NCBI GenBank assembly: GCA_963777045.1
Contig: CAVZPD010000009.1
Span: forward strand, 248,001-312,000
Direction of reading: 5' to 3'
DNA from: JAPSGM01 sp963777045
GTDB lineage: Bacteria > Chloroflexota > Limnocylindria > QHBO01
DNA length: 64,000 nt
The notes below the pieces were generated by a model. It was not told where the DNA came from. It worked only from the letters and a program-made list of their open reading frames with translations, and did no database searches. Both the position numbers and the translations under genes were made by a program. Of this stretch, positions 8,725 through 17,205 are shown in pieces (position 1 is the stretch's first letter; each line of letters begins with the position of its first letter).

Positions 8725-9168
8725 ATGCCTGCAGTCCGCACGGCGACCGTCACCTGGCAGGGCAACCTCGCTTCCGGCTCCGGGAGCGTCTCTGCCGGGA
8801 CGAGCCAGCTCTTCACCGACCTGCCCGTCAGCTGGGGGTCACGCACCGAGGGTCCCGATGGACGCACATCCCCCGAGGAGCTGCTCGCCGCGGCCCACGC
8901 CTCATGCTTCGCGATGGCCTTCTCGGCCGGCCTTGCCCGCGCCGAGATGGCGCCCGAGCACCTGCACGTGGAGGCGGAGGTCACCTTCGACAAGGTGGGC
9001 GACGCGTGGAGCGTCGTCTCGTCGCACCTGATCGTGATCGGGCGCGTGCCGGGGGCGAGTCCCGAGGAGTTCGCCGCCGCCGCACAGGATGCCGGAAGCG
9101 GCTGCCCAATCTCGCGTGCTCTCAAGGGCAACGTCGAGATCACGGTCGAGCCCACCCTCGAGGAGTAG
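8725..9168 (+). CDS. OsmC/Ohr-family peroxiredoxin-like protein
   Basis: 147 residues from the ATG at 8725, chosen because AGGAGGA (8707-8713) lies 11 bases upstream. OsmC-type proteins reduce organic hydroperoxides with two cysteines. Here they are in HASCFAMAFS (about residue 58) and SGCPISRAL (about 127), at the family positions. The N-terminal WQGNLASGSGSV and SPEELLAAAHASC are typical of the OsmC branch. It is a single gene, with no nearby Ohr regulator of MarR type. Likely a cytoplasmic peroxide defence protein. Confidence 0.9.
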   Translation: MPAVRTATVTWQGNLASGSGSVSAGTSQLFTDLPVSWGSRTEGPDGRTSPEELLAAAHASCFAMAFSAGLARAEMAPEHLHVEAEVTFDKVGDAWSVVSSHLIVIGRVPGASPEEFAAAAQDAGSGCPISRALKGNVEITVEPTLEE

Positions 9169-9298
9169 CCCATCCCGTCGGCCTGCCCGGCCTGGAGGAC
9201 GGCGAGCACGCCTGAAACCTTTCGTCTCCCGACGGTCTCGATACGAATAGACCGATGCCACGGCGACTGGCGCCGGGGCTGAAGCCCGAGGGAGACCA

Positions 9299-9763
9299 AT
9301 GGCGACCACCACCGACCGATTCCGATTCCTCCGCGGCCTCGGCCTGGCCGTGGCCTCGCTGCTGGTGATCAGCGGCGCCGTCTTCGCCTCGCAGTCGGGC
9401 CTGCCGTCCGGGGACGATCCGCTCGGCTCCGAGGCGAGCGAATCCGAGCATGCCAGCCCATCGCCGTCGAGTTCTGACCTCTCCGCCGGCGAGCTCCTGG
9501 ACCAGCTGAGCCAGCATCCGTCGGCCGACGAGAGCGAATCAGAAGAGCCAATGGAGACGCCCGAGGCCGAGGCCAGCGAGTCCGAGCGGGAGCACGCGGC
9601 AGAGTCGCCGGAGGCCAGCGAGTCCGAGCGGGAGCACGCGGCAGAGTCGCCGGAAGCGTCACCGCGGGCCAGCTCGTCGCCCGATGACCACGGTGGCCAC
9701 CCCGGGGACGACAACTCCGGCCCGGGTGGGGGTGGCGAGGACGGCGGCCACGACGACCACTGA
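9299..9763 (+). CDS. Secreted or anchored Ser/Glu-rich acidic protein of unknown function
   Basis: 154 residues. An N-terminal hydrophobic segment (GLGLAVASLLVISGAVFAS, about 14-32) looks like a signal peptide or signal anchor. The rest is low complexity: Ser/Glu-rich, with a duplicated 14-residue unit EASESEREHAAESP and a His/Asp/Gly tail. I recognise no domain. The gene stops 6 bp before the ECF sigma gene at 9770. The gene after that sigma also ends in an Asp/Ser/Gly tail, so the three likely form one envelope-linked module. The tail may bind metal (many Asp/His), which is only a guess. Confidence 0.65.
   Translation: MATTTDRFRFLRGLGLAVASLLVISGAVFASQSGLPSGDDPLGSEASESEHASPSPSSSDLSAGELLDQLSQHPSADESESEEPMETPEAEASESEREHAAESPEASESEREHAAESPEASPRASSSPDDHGGHPGDDNSGPGGGGEDGGHDDH
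9569..9652 (+). repeat. Two perfect tandem copies of a 42-bp in-frame repeat
   Basis: Copies at 9569-9610 and 9611-9652 are identical, encoding two EASESEREHAAESP units inside the acidic protein. Perfect identity suggests recent duplication and possible copy-number variation between strains. Confidence 0.95.
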
Positions 9764-9769
9764 ACGCCG

Positions 9770-10333
9770 GTGGTGCAGCTTGCATGGCACGATAGGCCCG
9801 TGGATGACCGCGGGCTTGTCCGCGCCGTCCTCGACGGCGACCGGGAAGCGTTTCGCAACCTCGTCGAGCGCGAGCAGGCGGCGGTGTACCGCGCCTGCCT
9901 CCGCATCCTCGGCCGGCCCCACGACGCAGAGGACGTGGCGCAGGAGAGCTTCCTGATGGCCTACCGATCGCTCGGCAGCTACCGCGGCGAGGGCGCGTTG
10001 GGAGGCTGGCTGATGCGTATCGCGACACGCCAGGCGTTTCGCCGCCTCGGCCAGCGTCGCGAGATGGGCGAGCTGCCGGTCGAGCTTCCCGGCGGCCCGG
10101 CCAGCGCCGACCCCATGCTCCTGGCGCTTGCCGGTGAGCGGGAGCGAGCCGTCCGCCTGGCGGTGGCTGCCCTGCGGGAGCCGTACCGCGAGGTGGTGGC
10201 CCTGCGCTTTTTCGGTGAGCTGTCCCTCGAGGAGATCGCACACGTCACATCGCGGCCGGTCAACACCGTCAAGACGCACCTGCGGCGTGGGCTGGAACGC
10301 CTGCGGCCGCTGCTGGGGGAGGTGGCGGCATGA
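9770..10333 (+). CDS. ECF RNA polymerase sigma factor
   Basis: 187 residues from a GTG; a GTG at 9800 is an alternative that would drop ten poorly conserved residues. Region 2 contains AAVYRACLRILGRPHDAEDV and AQESFLMAYRSLGSY. Region 4 has LREPYREVVALRFFGELS followed by the HTH EEIAHVTSRPVNTVKTHLRR. The sigma gene overlaps its downstream partner by ATGA. It is the second ECF module in 5 kb but is not closely similar to the one at 5302. Confidence 0.9.
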   Translation: MVQLAWHDRPVDDRGLVRAVLDGDREAFRNLVEREQAAVYRACLRILGRPHDAEDVAQESFLMAYRSLGSYRGEGALGGWLMRIATRQAFRRLGQRREMGELPVELPGGPASADPMLLALAGERERAVRLAVAALREPYREVVALRFFGELSLEEIAHVTSRPVNTVKTHLRRGLERLRPLLGEVAA

Positions 10334-10935
10334 CGCGCCGGCCCTTCGATCCAGGGGAGCTCGATGCGCCCGATGCCGAGCTCGGCTCAGTCGCCGACGC
10401 GCTCGAGCGCTACACGAAGCTGACCGCGGGGGAGGTACCGCCGCACATCGACGATCGCGTGATGGCGGCGCTGGCGGACGAGCCACCGCCGCGGCGCAGC
10501 GCGTTGGCTGCGCTCCTCGCACCGCTCTCGTGGCGGCCGAAGGGCGGGATGGCCAGGACCTTCATGGTGGCGGCGACGATGGCGCTGGCGATCCTGGCCG
10601 TCGTTGCCGCGGGTGAGCTTGCCAGCCTCATCCGTAACGAACAGGTCGGCCCCAGCCCCGTGCCGGCCGTGAGCGAGTCGCCGTCCGCGACGCCGAGCGC
10701 ATCGCCAACCGGGAGCCCAACCCCATCGGCCACCGCCTCGCCGTCGCCGTCACCGACGCCGACCGCGCAGCCAACGCCGACTCCGCGACCGAGCGTGGTC
10801 GAGACGCCCGACGCGACCTCCCAGCCGACCCAGCACGAGACGCCCGAGGCCAGCGACGATCATTCGGAGACGTCTCGCCCGAGCGACGACGGCAACTCCG
10901 GATCGGGCGGCGGCTCCGGCGACGATTCAAGCTAG
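10330..10935 (+). CDS. Single-pass membrane partner of the ECF sigma factor, putative anti-sigma
   Basis: 201 residues. About 75 N-terminal residues are cytoplasmic, with no HxxxCxxC zinc finger. One membrane segment (TFMVAATMALAILAVVAAGE, about 77-96) follows, then about 100 residues of Pro/Ser/Thr-rich and finally Ser/Gly/Asp-rich sequence predicted to be outside and disordered. Coupling to the sigma gene by a 4-bp overlap supports an anti-sigma role, but the N-terminus lacks a recognisable sigma-binding motif. The C-terminal tail (DDGNSGSGGGSGDDSS) resembles the tail of the protein encoded just upstream of the sigma gene. Confidence 0.6.
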   Translation: MTRRPFDPGELDAPDAELGSVADALERYTKLTAGEVPPHIDDRVMAALADEPPPRRSALAALLAPLSWRPKGGMARTFMVAATMALAILAVVAAGELASLIRNEQVGPSPVPAVSESPSATPSASPTGSPTPSATASPSPSPTPTAQPTPTPRPSVVETPDATSQPTQHETPEASDDHSETSRPSDDGNSGSGGGSGDDSS

Positions 10936-10953
10936 GTCCGCGGACTCCAGGCG

Positions 10954-11979
10954 CTATTCGTCGGGCAGGCCGACGGTGTCCAGCACGTCGGGACCGATGG
11001 GCGTCAGCGAGAGGCGCTCGACCAGCCACGCCACCCTGTCCGCGGTCGCCTCGTCGTTGAGGGCGTGGCCAGCGGCGTAGAGGTCCGAGCGCGCGCCGAC
11101 CGCCGCATCGATCAGCGCGGCCGAGACGTCGGTCGGGACCACGTCGTCTTCCGTCCCGTACTGCAGGTAGAGCCGCTCCCCGTCGACGTTGCCGATCTCC
11201 GCCATGGCGTCGAGCGGCGCCATCAGCGCAAGGTATCGGTCCCAGGCCTGCGCACCGATGCGGTCGCGCTCGCGCTGGATCGAGCCGATCGTCGTCGTCT
11301 GCAGGAAGCCGGTCCAGGACGGCCGTCCGCAGACCAGGACCAGGGCGACCGGCCGCGGATCCACCGCTGCCAGGACGACGCCGAGCGATGCGCCCCACGA
11401 GTGACCCACGAAGCCAAGGCGCTCCGCCGCCACGTCGCCGCGGGCAAGCAGGACGTCGAATGCACGGCGCACGTCGATGATCGACTGGGCTGTCATGGTC
11501 CGCTCGCGCTCCGGGTTGGCGTACGACTGCAGGCCCGAACGCCGGTCCTCGCCGAGCCGCGCGAACGGCGCGTTCAGCACCAGCGAGACGGCACCGCCGT
11601 GCGCCATGGCGAGCGCCTCGTCCAGGAAGTCGTCGCGCCACGTCTCGCTGCCGTGCAGGTAGACCAGGCCGGCGAAGGGGCCATCGCCGGGAGGCACCAC
11701 CAGCCAGGCGCTGACGCGGCCGCCAAGTGGGCTGGTCCAGCTGACGTCGTGGGCGGCGATCCCATCGTGCTCCTGCACCTCCGCCTCTTCCCGGAGGTCG
11801 AGCGGCGCCGCCTGGTCGTAGGCGGTGAGGACGTCGGCGTCCAGCACATCGGCGGGGAAGGACGGGTCGCCCGACGGTATCGGCGAGGCAGATGACGCCG
11901 GCGAGACCGAGGGCGAGACGCCTGTCCCGGAGCACGCCCCGAGCGCAAGGGCCAGCAGCAGCAGCGTGGCTTGTCGCAT
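10954..11979 (-). CDS. Alpha/beta-hydrolase lipoprotein (dienelactone hydrolase/acyl esterase type)
   Basis: 341 residues. The N-terminus LLLLALALGACSG is a lipoprotein signal with the lipobox Cys at about residue 16. A Ser/Pro linker and an alpha/beta-hydrolase domain follow: VYLHGSETW (oxyanion region), the nucleophile elbow GHSWGAS near residue 175, and GHALNDE with the likely catalytic His near the end. By family it would hydrolyse an ester or short peptide-like substrate at the outer face of the membrane. It is divergent from the ArsR-type gene at 12036. The 56-bp gap contains two direct GTGGAG copies about 19 bp apart, which could be an operator. Confidence 0.8.
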   Translation of the reverse strand: MRQATLLLLALALGACSGTGVSPSVSPASSASPIPSGDPSFPADVLDADVLTAYDQAAPLDLREEAEVQEHDGIAAHDVSWTSPLGGRVSAWLVVPPGDGPFAGLVYLHGSETWRDDFLDEALAMAHGGAVSLVLNAPFARLGEDRRSGLQSYANPERERTMTAQSIIDVRRAFDVLLARGDVAAERLGFVGHSWGASLGVVLAAVDPRPVALVLVCGRPSWTGFLQTTTIGSIQRERDRIGAQAWDRYLALMAPLDAMAEIGNVDGERLYLQYGTEDDVVPTDVSAALIDAAVGARSDLYAAGHALNDEATADRVAWLVERLSLTPIGPDVLDTVGLPDE

Positions 11980-12035
11980 AATACGGTGGAGACTACCCCA
12001 CCAGTGGAGAAAAGTCCATCACTGAGCCGGAGCCG

Positions 12036-12527
12036 ATGCGGGACGCCACCCCGGCGGAGATGCGCGCGCTCGCGCACCCGCTGCGTCTGCGCATCCTGCG
12101 GCTCACCCTGAACCAGGCGCTGACCAACAAGGAGCTCGCCGAGCGGCTCGACCGCGACCCGGGCACGGTGCTGCACCACGTCCGGACGCTGGTGCGAGGC
12201 GGCTTCCTGGCGCCCCAGACCGCGCGGCGCGGGGCGCGGGGGACGACCGAACGACCATACCGCTCCACCGGGAAGTCGTGGCAGGTTCGCATGGCGCCCA
12301 GCGCAGACCATCTCGTCTCCGTGATCGACGCGGTTCGGGAGGAGATCCTGGACTACGGCGACGAAGCGACCATCTCCAGCCTCCGGCTCGGGGTGCGCCT
12401 CCGGCCCGATGACCTGGAGGAGCTGCGCCGTCGTATCCGGCAGCTCGGCGACGACTTCGTCGAGCGAGACGATGCCAGCGGCGAGCCCGTTGGCATCCTG
12501 GCCCTGGCGCACCACCGCCGGGACTGA
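12036..12527 (+). CDS. ArsR-like winged-helix transcriptional regulator
   Basis: 163 residues with an N-terminal winged HTH: MRALAHPLRLRILRLTL, then LTNKELAERLDRDPGTVLHH as recognition helices, then the wing GGFLAPQTARRGARG. No metal-binding cysteines are visible, so it is not a classical metal sensor. The C-terminal half resembles the DUF5937/HTH_20 group and is probably a dimerisation or ligand domain. Divergence from the lipoprotein hydrolase suggests it controls that gene and itself. Confidence 0.8.
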   Translation: MRDATPAEMRALAHPLRLRILRLTLNQALTNKELAERLDRDPGTVLHHVRTLVRGGFLAPQTARRGARGTTERPYRSTGKSWQVRMAPSADHLVSVIDAVREEILDYGDEATISSLRLGVRLRPDDLEELRRRIRQLGDDFVERDDASGEPVGILALAHHRRD

Positions 12528-12572
12528 TTCCCGGCGGGCCAATCGGCCGTGCGGGTCGCGCCGAGCTGAGCG

Positions 12573-13580
12573 TCAGCCCAGCCGGACCGTCACTCCCGCT
12601 CCTTCGCCGCGGGCCGCCTCCACCACCGCCTGCGCGGCGGCGACGTCTTCCACCGCCAGTCCGAGCGACTTGAAGAGGGTGATCTCGTCGTCCGAGCGGC
12701 GGCCCTCAGCCGCGCCGATGAGGACCTCGCCCAGCTCCGCCACGATGTGGTCGGCGGTGACCACGCCGTCGCGCATGGCGAGCAGCAGATCGCCCGCCTC
12801 GCTGAGCGCGGACTCGCGTCGGTCGACGTAGAGCCGAGAACGGCGGACCGCCTCGGAATCCAGCTCCCTTGCGGTGGGGACCGCGGATCCCACGGCGTTG
12901 ATGTGCGCGCCGGGGGCCAGCCATTCGCCCCGGATCACCGGCTCCACTGCGCCGCTCACCGTGCAGATCAGCGACGCGCCCTCCACCGCCGCCTGGGGGC
13001 TCGGGGCCGCCTCGATTGGCACGTCATGGTGCCTCCGCACGTCAGCCACGAAGGCGTCGAGCCGCTCCCGGGTTGGGCTCCAGGCCCGGACGCGGTCGAT
13101 GGGTCGCACCGCGAGCATCGCCTCCAGGTGTGTCCGCGCCTGCGTCCCGGAGCCGATGATGGCCAGGTCGTTCGCGTCGGCGCGGGCAAGCACCGCGGTC
13201 GCCACGCCACTCACCGCGGCTGTCCGCAGCGCCGTCACCTCCGAGGCATCGACCAGCGCCACCGGCGTCCCGTGCTCGGCCTCGAAGAGGAGCACCAGTC
13301 CCTGGTGGGTCTCGTAGCCGGCCTTCCGGTTCTCGTTGAAGATGGAGATCACCTTCGCGCCGAACGTGGCCGGCTTGGTCTGCGCCCCGGGCATCACCGC
13401 CAGCCAGCTGCTCGTGTACGGCAGGCCCACGATCGACCGCAACGGGTTCACGGCCTCGTCGCGAGCCAGGCCGGCCAGCGCCTGCTCCATGACCTCGATG
13501 CAGCGAGGCATCGAGAGCAGGCGCCGCACCGTCGGCGCGTCGACGACCAGGAGATGGGTTCCTTCGCTCATGAGGGGCAT
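12573..13580 (-). CDS. Ornithine cyclodeaminase / mu-crystallin family NAD(P)-dependent enzyme
   Basis: 335 residues, normal family length. Visible features: MEQALAGLA near the N-terminus, PLRSIVGLPYTSSWLAVMPG (substrate-binding Arg/Lys segment), the Rossmann loop LAIIGSGTQARTHLEAML at about 133-150, and INAVGSAVPTARELD near 230. The family includes ornithine cyclodeaminase, alanine dehydrogenase and ketimine reductases, and sequence alone does not separate them. GGGAGGTG upstream of the ATG at 13580 is a good ribosome-binding site. It lies 17 bp downstream of the SIMPL gene on the same strand. Confidence 0.88.
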   Translation of the reverse strand: MPLMSEGTHLLVVDAPTVRRLLSMPRCIEVMEQALAGLARDEAVNPLRSIVGLPYTSSWLAVMPGAQTKPATFGAKVISIFNENRKAGYETHQGLVLLFEAEHGTPVALVDASEVTALRTAAVSGVATAVLARADANDLAIIGSGTQARTHLEAMLAVRPIDRVRAWSPTRERLDAFVADVRRHHDVPIEAAPSPQAAVEGASLICTVSGAVEPVIRGEWLAPGAHINAVGSAVPTARELDSEAVRRSRLYVDRRESALSEAGDLLLAMRDGVVTADHIVAELGEVLIGAAEGRRSDDEITLFKSLGLAVEDVAAAQAVVEAARGEGAGVTVRLG

Positions 13581-13597
13581 GATGCACCTCCCGAGCC

Positions 13598-14371
13598 TCA
13601 GCCGATGACGTACACCACCGAGACCGAAACCGACACCTCGTTGGTGCCCGGCTCGACCGGCGTCGTCTCGCCAGCGGCGAGCTCGTCCCGGCCGTAGTAG
13701 ACAGGGTAGGGGACCGGCGAAACGGTCTCGCTGATTGAGGCGACGCCGGTGATCGAGACTCCTGCCGCATCGGCCAGGGTCTGGGCCTTGGCCTTCGCCT
13801 CGGCGATGGCGGCCTGGCGTGCCTGCTTCTCGGCTCGCGCCTGGTCCTCCACGCGGAAGGTGACGCCGTCCAGGGTGGTGGCGCCTGCCTCGAGCGCGGC
13901 GTCGATGGCTTCGCCGACCCTATCGAGATCGCGAATCGTGACCGCCACCGCATTCGTCAGGTTGTAGCCGATGAGCCGGGGCTGCTGTCCATCGCTGCGG
14001 TAGTCGTAGACCGGCTGCAGCGACAGCGTGGAGGTCTGGATATCCCGCTCGGCGACTCCCAGCTTTCTCAGGCTGTCGATCACGCCGCGCATCGCGGCCG
14101 CGTTCGCCTCGCGCGCCTCCTTGACACTCGGCTTCTCGACCACCACGCCCAGGCGCAGGTCCGCGATGTCCGGGTCGATGAGGACGCGGCCGGTGCCGCC
14201 CACGCTGATGGTGTGCTCGCCGGACCCGGCTGGATCGTTCGCGAGGGAGGTGCGCGGCCCGAAGAGCGGTGCCGCGATGGCGGCGGCCAGCAGCCCCACC
14301 GCCAGTCCCAGGGCGAGCCAGCGGACACGGGCGCCGGGGATGGGCAGCGAGATCGAGATCTGCGATGGCAT
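13598..14371 (-). CDS. SIMPL domain (DUF541) protein, secreted or membrane-anchored
   Basis: 257 residues from the ATG at 14371, which is preceded by GGAGACG. The hydrophobic N-terminus (WLALGLAVGLLAAAIAAPLF) is a signal peptide or anchor. The rest is a SIMPL/DUF541 domain: ISVGGTGRVLIDPDIADL, then VEKPSVKEAREANAAAMRG, NLTNAVAVTIRDLD, and the helix AEKQARQAAIAEAKAKAQTL. SIMPL proteins are periplasmic or outer-surface proteins of uncertain function. An earlier in-frame start at 14461 would precede the signal and is less likely. Confidence 0.85.
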   Translation of the reverse strand: MPSQISISLPIPGARVRWLALGLAVGLLAAAIAAPLFGPRTSLANDPAGSGEHTISVGGTGRVLIDPDIADLRLGVVVEKPSVKEAREANAAAMRGVIDSLRKLGVAERDIQTSTLSLQPVYDYRSDGQQPRLIGYNLTNAVAVTIRDLDRVGEAIDAALEAGATTLDGVTFRVEDQARAEKQARQAAIAEAKAKAQTLADAAGVSITGVASISETVSPVPYPVYYGRDELAAGETTPVEPGTNEVSVSVSVVYVIG

Positions 14372-14520
14372 CGGGCGTCTCCAACGTTGCTTGGTACGGG
14401 CAGGACGCACCTCAGCGGGAGAAGTTCCCCGGCCACCGCTTGCCCACCGCGTAGACCCCATGGATTACCGTAGCGCTCCTAGACGACCTGCATGCCTGGC
14501 TGCGCCAGCAGGGCGACTGG

Positions 14521-14733
14521 GTGCCGCTCGGTGCCGCGGACGAGCAGAAGGATGCGGCGCCGGGGACGGTCGAGGCCTGGGGTCGATCGGCCGAGAACCC
14601 GGTCGGCGGCTGGTACGGCCTGCGCAAGGGCTACCGCGGACGGTTCGGGATGTACCTGCCCCCGCTGCTGGAGGCGCTGGGGCTCGCCGAGCTGGAGCAC
14701 AACGCCCGCAACAACCGAGTGCGAGCGCGCTGA
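14521..14733 (+). CDS. Small hypothetical protein
   Basis: About 70 residues from a GTG; the frame is open upstream to 14455, so an ATT or similar start near 14464 (adding LLDDLHAWLRQQGDW) is also possible. The segment GTVEAWGRSAENPVGGWYG followed by LRKGYRGRFGMYLPPLLEAL looks like real protein rather than a shadow. It is oriented opposite to both neighbours and fills the gap between them. I do not recognise the family. The unclear start may reflect an indel near 14460-14470, where an ATG lies one frame out. Confidence 0.45.
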   Translation: MPLGAADEQKDAAPGTVEAWGRSAENPVGGWYGLRKGYRGRFGMYLPPLLEALGLAELEHNARNNRVRAR

Positions 14734-14752
14734 CCGCCCGCCTGCCCCTGCG

Positions 14753-15883
14753 TCAGACGACGAGCGGCTGGCGCGCGTACCCCTCTGCCTCTTCCTCCTC
14801 GTAGCCGCCTCGGTACGCCGCGGGATCCGGCCGCGCGATCTCCGAGTGCCGAACGATCCTGCCTCGCAGGTTGCCGCGGAAGTCCTCCAGCGAGGTCCAG
14901 CCCCGCTCGGCGTTGCGCTCCAGGAAGTCGGTCATGCCTGCCTTCAGGTTGGCGATCACATTTGGACCGATGGCGTGGTCGAGCATCGCCGCGGTGGCGA
15001 CCTGGACCGTCCCGCAGCCGAGCATGAAGTAGCTGAGCGCCTGGTCGAAGCTTGAGATGCCGCCCACGCCGGAGAACTCCCGGTCGGGGAAGGCCTGCGT
15101 CAGCTCCGCCATGTTGGCGAGCGACTGCGGCAGGATCGCCGGGCCGCCAAGGCCCCCGGCCGCCACGTAGCCGTCGACGTTGACCTCGAACTCGCCGGTC
15201 GCCGGATCCACGAGAGGCAGCGACGGGAAGGTGTTCGACGACGAGATCGCATCGGCGCCACCCAGGAAGCTCGCGCCGGCCTCTGCGGCGATGTCGGCTC
15301 CGGCGGGGGTGAGCTTGACCCAGACGGGTACGCGCGCCGCCGCCTTCACCGCCTGCGTCGAGACGGAGCAGAGGACGCTGTCCTTGCCGATGTTGGAACC
15401 CATATCCACGCGATCCATGTGCGGGCACGAGAAGTTCAGCTCGATGGCGTCGACCCCCGCATCCTGCACGCCGCGCGTCAGCGTCTGCCAGTTGTCGAGC
15501 TCCTTGTCACTGCCCGAGCCGGCCATGATCGAGGCCACCAGCACCTTGTCCGGGTACGCCTTCTTGATCGCCTCCAGCCGCGGGATCCACCACTCGAGCG
15601 GCTTGTCGCTGATGAGCTCCCAGTTCCACGAGGCGAGCAGGGTCGAGTCCGGCCGCTTTGCCATCGAGAGCCGCGTCCCACCGTTGTCCGACCGCACGAA
15701 CTTCGTCTTCGGCCCGCGCACGTTGACCACCGGGTGCAGGCCGATGGTCTTGGTGACCACGCCGGCCCAGCCAGCCTCGTAGGCCCGCATGATGTTGGAC
15801 TCGGACTCGGTCGGTGGCGCCGACGCGAGCAGGAACGGGTTCTCGAATCGGATCCCGGTGAAAACGGTGGAGAGGTCGGCCAC
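14753..15883 (-). CDS. Dihydropyrimidine dehydrogenase PreA-like flavoprotein, without ferredoxin domain
   Basis: 376 residues from a GTG at 15883, chosen because GAAGGAG lies eight bases upstream and the family sequence begins just there (STVFTGIRFENPFLLASAPP). The TIM-barrel dihydroorotate dehydrogenase-like fold is clear: WAGVVTKTIG, IELNFSCPH, WVKLTPAGADI, GVGGISSFDQAL and GCGTVQVATAAM. E. coli PreA-type subunits end in two 4Fe-4S motifs. Here the tail is about 50 residues with no cysteine clusters, so electrons must come from another partner. By family it reduces uracil/thymine or a related ring; the exact substrate is uncertain. No preT-like partner adjoins. Confidence 0.8.
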   Translation of the reverse strand: MADLSTVFTGIRFENPFLLASAPPTESESNIMRAYEAGWAGVVTKTIGLHPVVNVRGPKTKFVRSDNGGTRLSMAKRPDSTLLASWNWELISDKPLEWWIPRLEAIKKAYPDKVLVASIMAGSGSDKELDNWQTLTRGVQDAGVDAIELNFSCPHMDRVDMGSNIGKDSVLCSVSTQAVKAAARVPVWVKLTPAGADIAAEAGASFLGGADAISSSNTFPSLPLVDPATGEFEVNVDGYVAAGGLGGPAILPQSLANMAELTQAFPDREFSGVGGISSFDQALSYFMLGCGTVQVATAAMLDHAIGPNVIANLKAGMTDFLERNAERGWTSLEDFRGNLRGRIVRHSEIARPDPAAYRGGYEEEEAEGYARQPLVV

Positions 15884-16144
15884 GAGATCGGCTCCTTCAG
15901 CAGAAGGCACCATGCTCGCGGCGGGCACGAAGGTTCGAACAGGGCCGGAGGTCACATATCGGTCAAGGTGGAGGAGGCGGGTTGCGCCGCGTGGTTTCGC
16001 CCACCACAGATGAGGACCACACGAACGGCCGAAACGGCGCCTCCTGCTGCTCCCGTGCAGGCTCAGCGCCGCAGGAGGTGATGGGGACGCCCCACGCCCC
16101 GATCGGTGCGGCTGTCACCTGCACGAGGCGAGAAGCGAGAGTGG

Positions 16145-16991
16145 TCAGTAGCCGACCGAGGGCATGAAGGCGCCGCGCGGTTCCTGGTAGAGCCCCAACG
16201 TCATCATGTTGAGCACGAAGAAGACGCGCAGGCCGTGGAGCAGGCACCAGCGGAAGAGCTGCGCGTCGGCCAGCGGCACCAGGAAGCCGGGCGTCCCGTA
16301 GTCGTCAGCAGCGCCGATCAGTGCGCGGAGGTCGTCGCTCGTCTCCGCCACCGAATGCGCGAAGTAGTTCACCCCGGTGCTGTAGGCCGTGATCCGGCCG
16401 AGGCGCTCGACCACCAGCGCCGTGCCAGCGGCGATTGCCTCGGCGACCTCGCCGGTGCGCGCGTGGCCGTGAACCCGCAGGCAGAGGGCGTCGCACGCGT
16501 CCAGCTCGTCGGGCGTGGCGGCGCGGACGGCGTATCCCGGGAGCGCCAGGCGGATCGGATCGCCATACATCGCCGCGTAGCTGCCGCGCACGTCCATGCC
16601 CAGCTTCGCGTACAGGCCCAGCGAGCGATTGTGGTAGGCGAGCTGCAGCAGCCGGACGCCCGGCGCCCGCTTCGCCGCAGCGCGGGCGATCATGGCCTCC
16701 ATCAGCAGGTGCCCGATGCGGCGGTCCTGTGTGCCGGGGTCGACGCTGACCGGCCCGATCCCGAAGATCGCGCCGCGTTCGTCCATGAACGCGCTGCCGA
16801 CCACGCGGCGGCCGGCCTCCGCCGCGACTCCGTAGAACCCGGCGGTGCCCGATCATCCAGCGGATCGGGGCGGTCGCCGCCTCGACCGTCGGGAAGTCGT
16901 GCGCGAATCCGTGCCGGTCCGCCAGGCTGGCGAACGCCTCGTAGCAGATGCGTCCTGCCTCCGTCGCGTCCTCGCCGGTGGCCTCGCGCAC
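16145..16991 (-). CDS. GNAT acetyltransferase with two domains (one frameshift)
   Basis: The N-terminal part, probably from a GTG at 16991 (VREATGEDATEAGRICYEAF), runs to WMIGH near 16850. There an indel in a CCC/GGC stretch shifts the frame. FYGVAAEAGRRVVGSAFMDE then continues in the other frame to 16145. The acetyl-CoA region is GPVSVDPGTQDRRIGHLLME. A second, GNAT-like C-terminal half follows with VVERLGRITAYSTG and ends LGLYQEPRGAFMPSVGY. About 280 residues in total. Substrate unknown. The break looks like a sequencing error, since both sides are well conserved. Confidence 0.7.
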
Positions 16992-17205
16992 GCGGACGCG
17001 CGGCCCGGTCTCCCACTCGGCCCGGATCGCTCGCGCATCCTGGCATCGGCTGACGCTCGCACGTCCCGACCCTGGGGGTGCCGAAGCCGCCTCGACAGGG
17101 CCATCCGGACCGCCCGGCAGGTACGGAAGGACGTTGTCAGCTGGCAGGCGTCCGCGGAGCATCGGGAGGTCGACAAGAACTTCCCGCCACCAGGAGCGAC
17201 CCACC

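Noticed and set aside
16080..16167. 28-codon plus-strand ORF from an ATG right after AGGAGGTG
   Set aside because: The ribosome-binding site is too close to the ATG, it lies inside an inverted repeat (CCTCCTGC/GCAGGAGG), and the peptide has no distinctive character.
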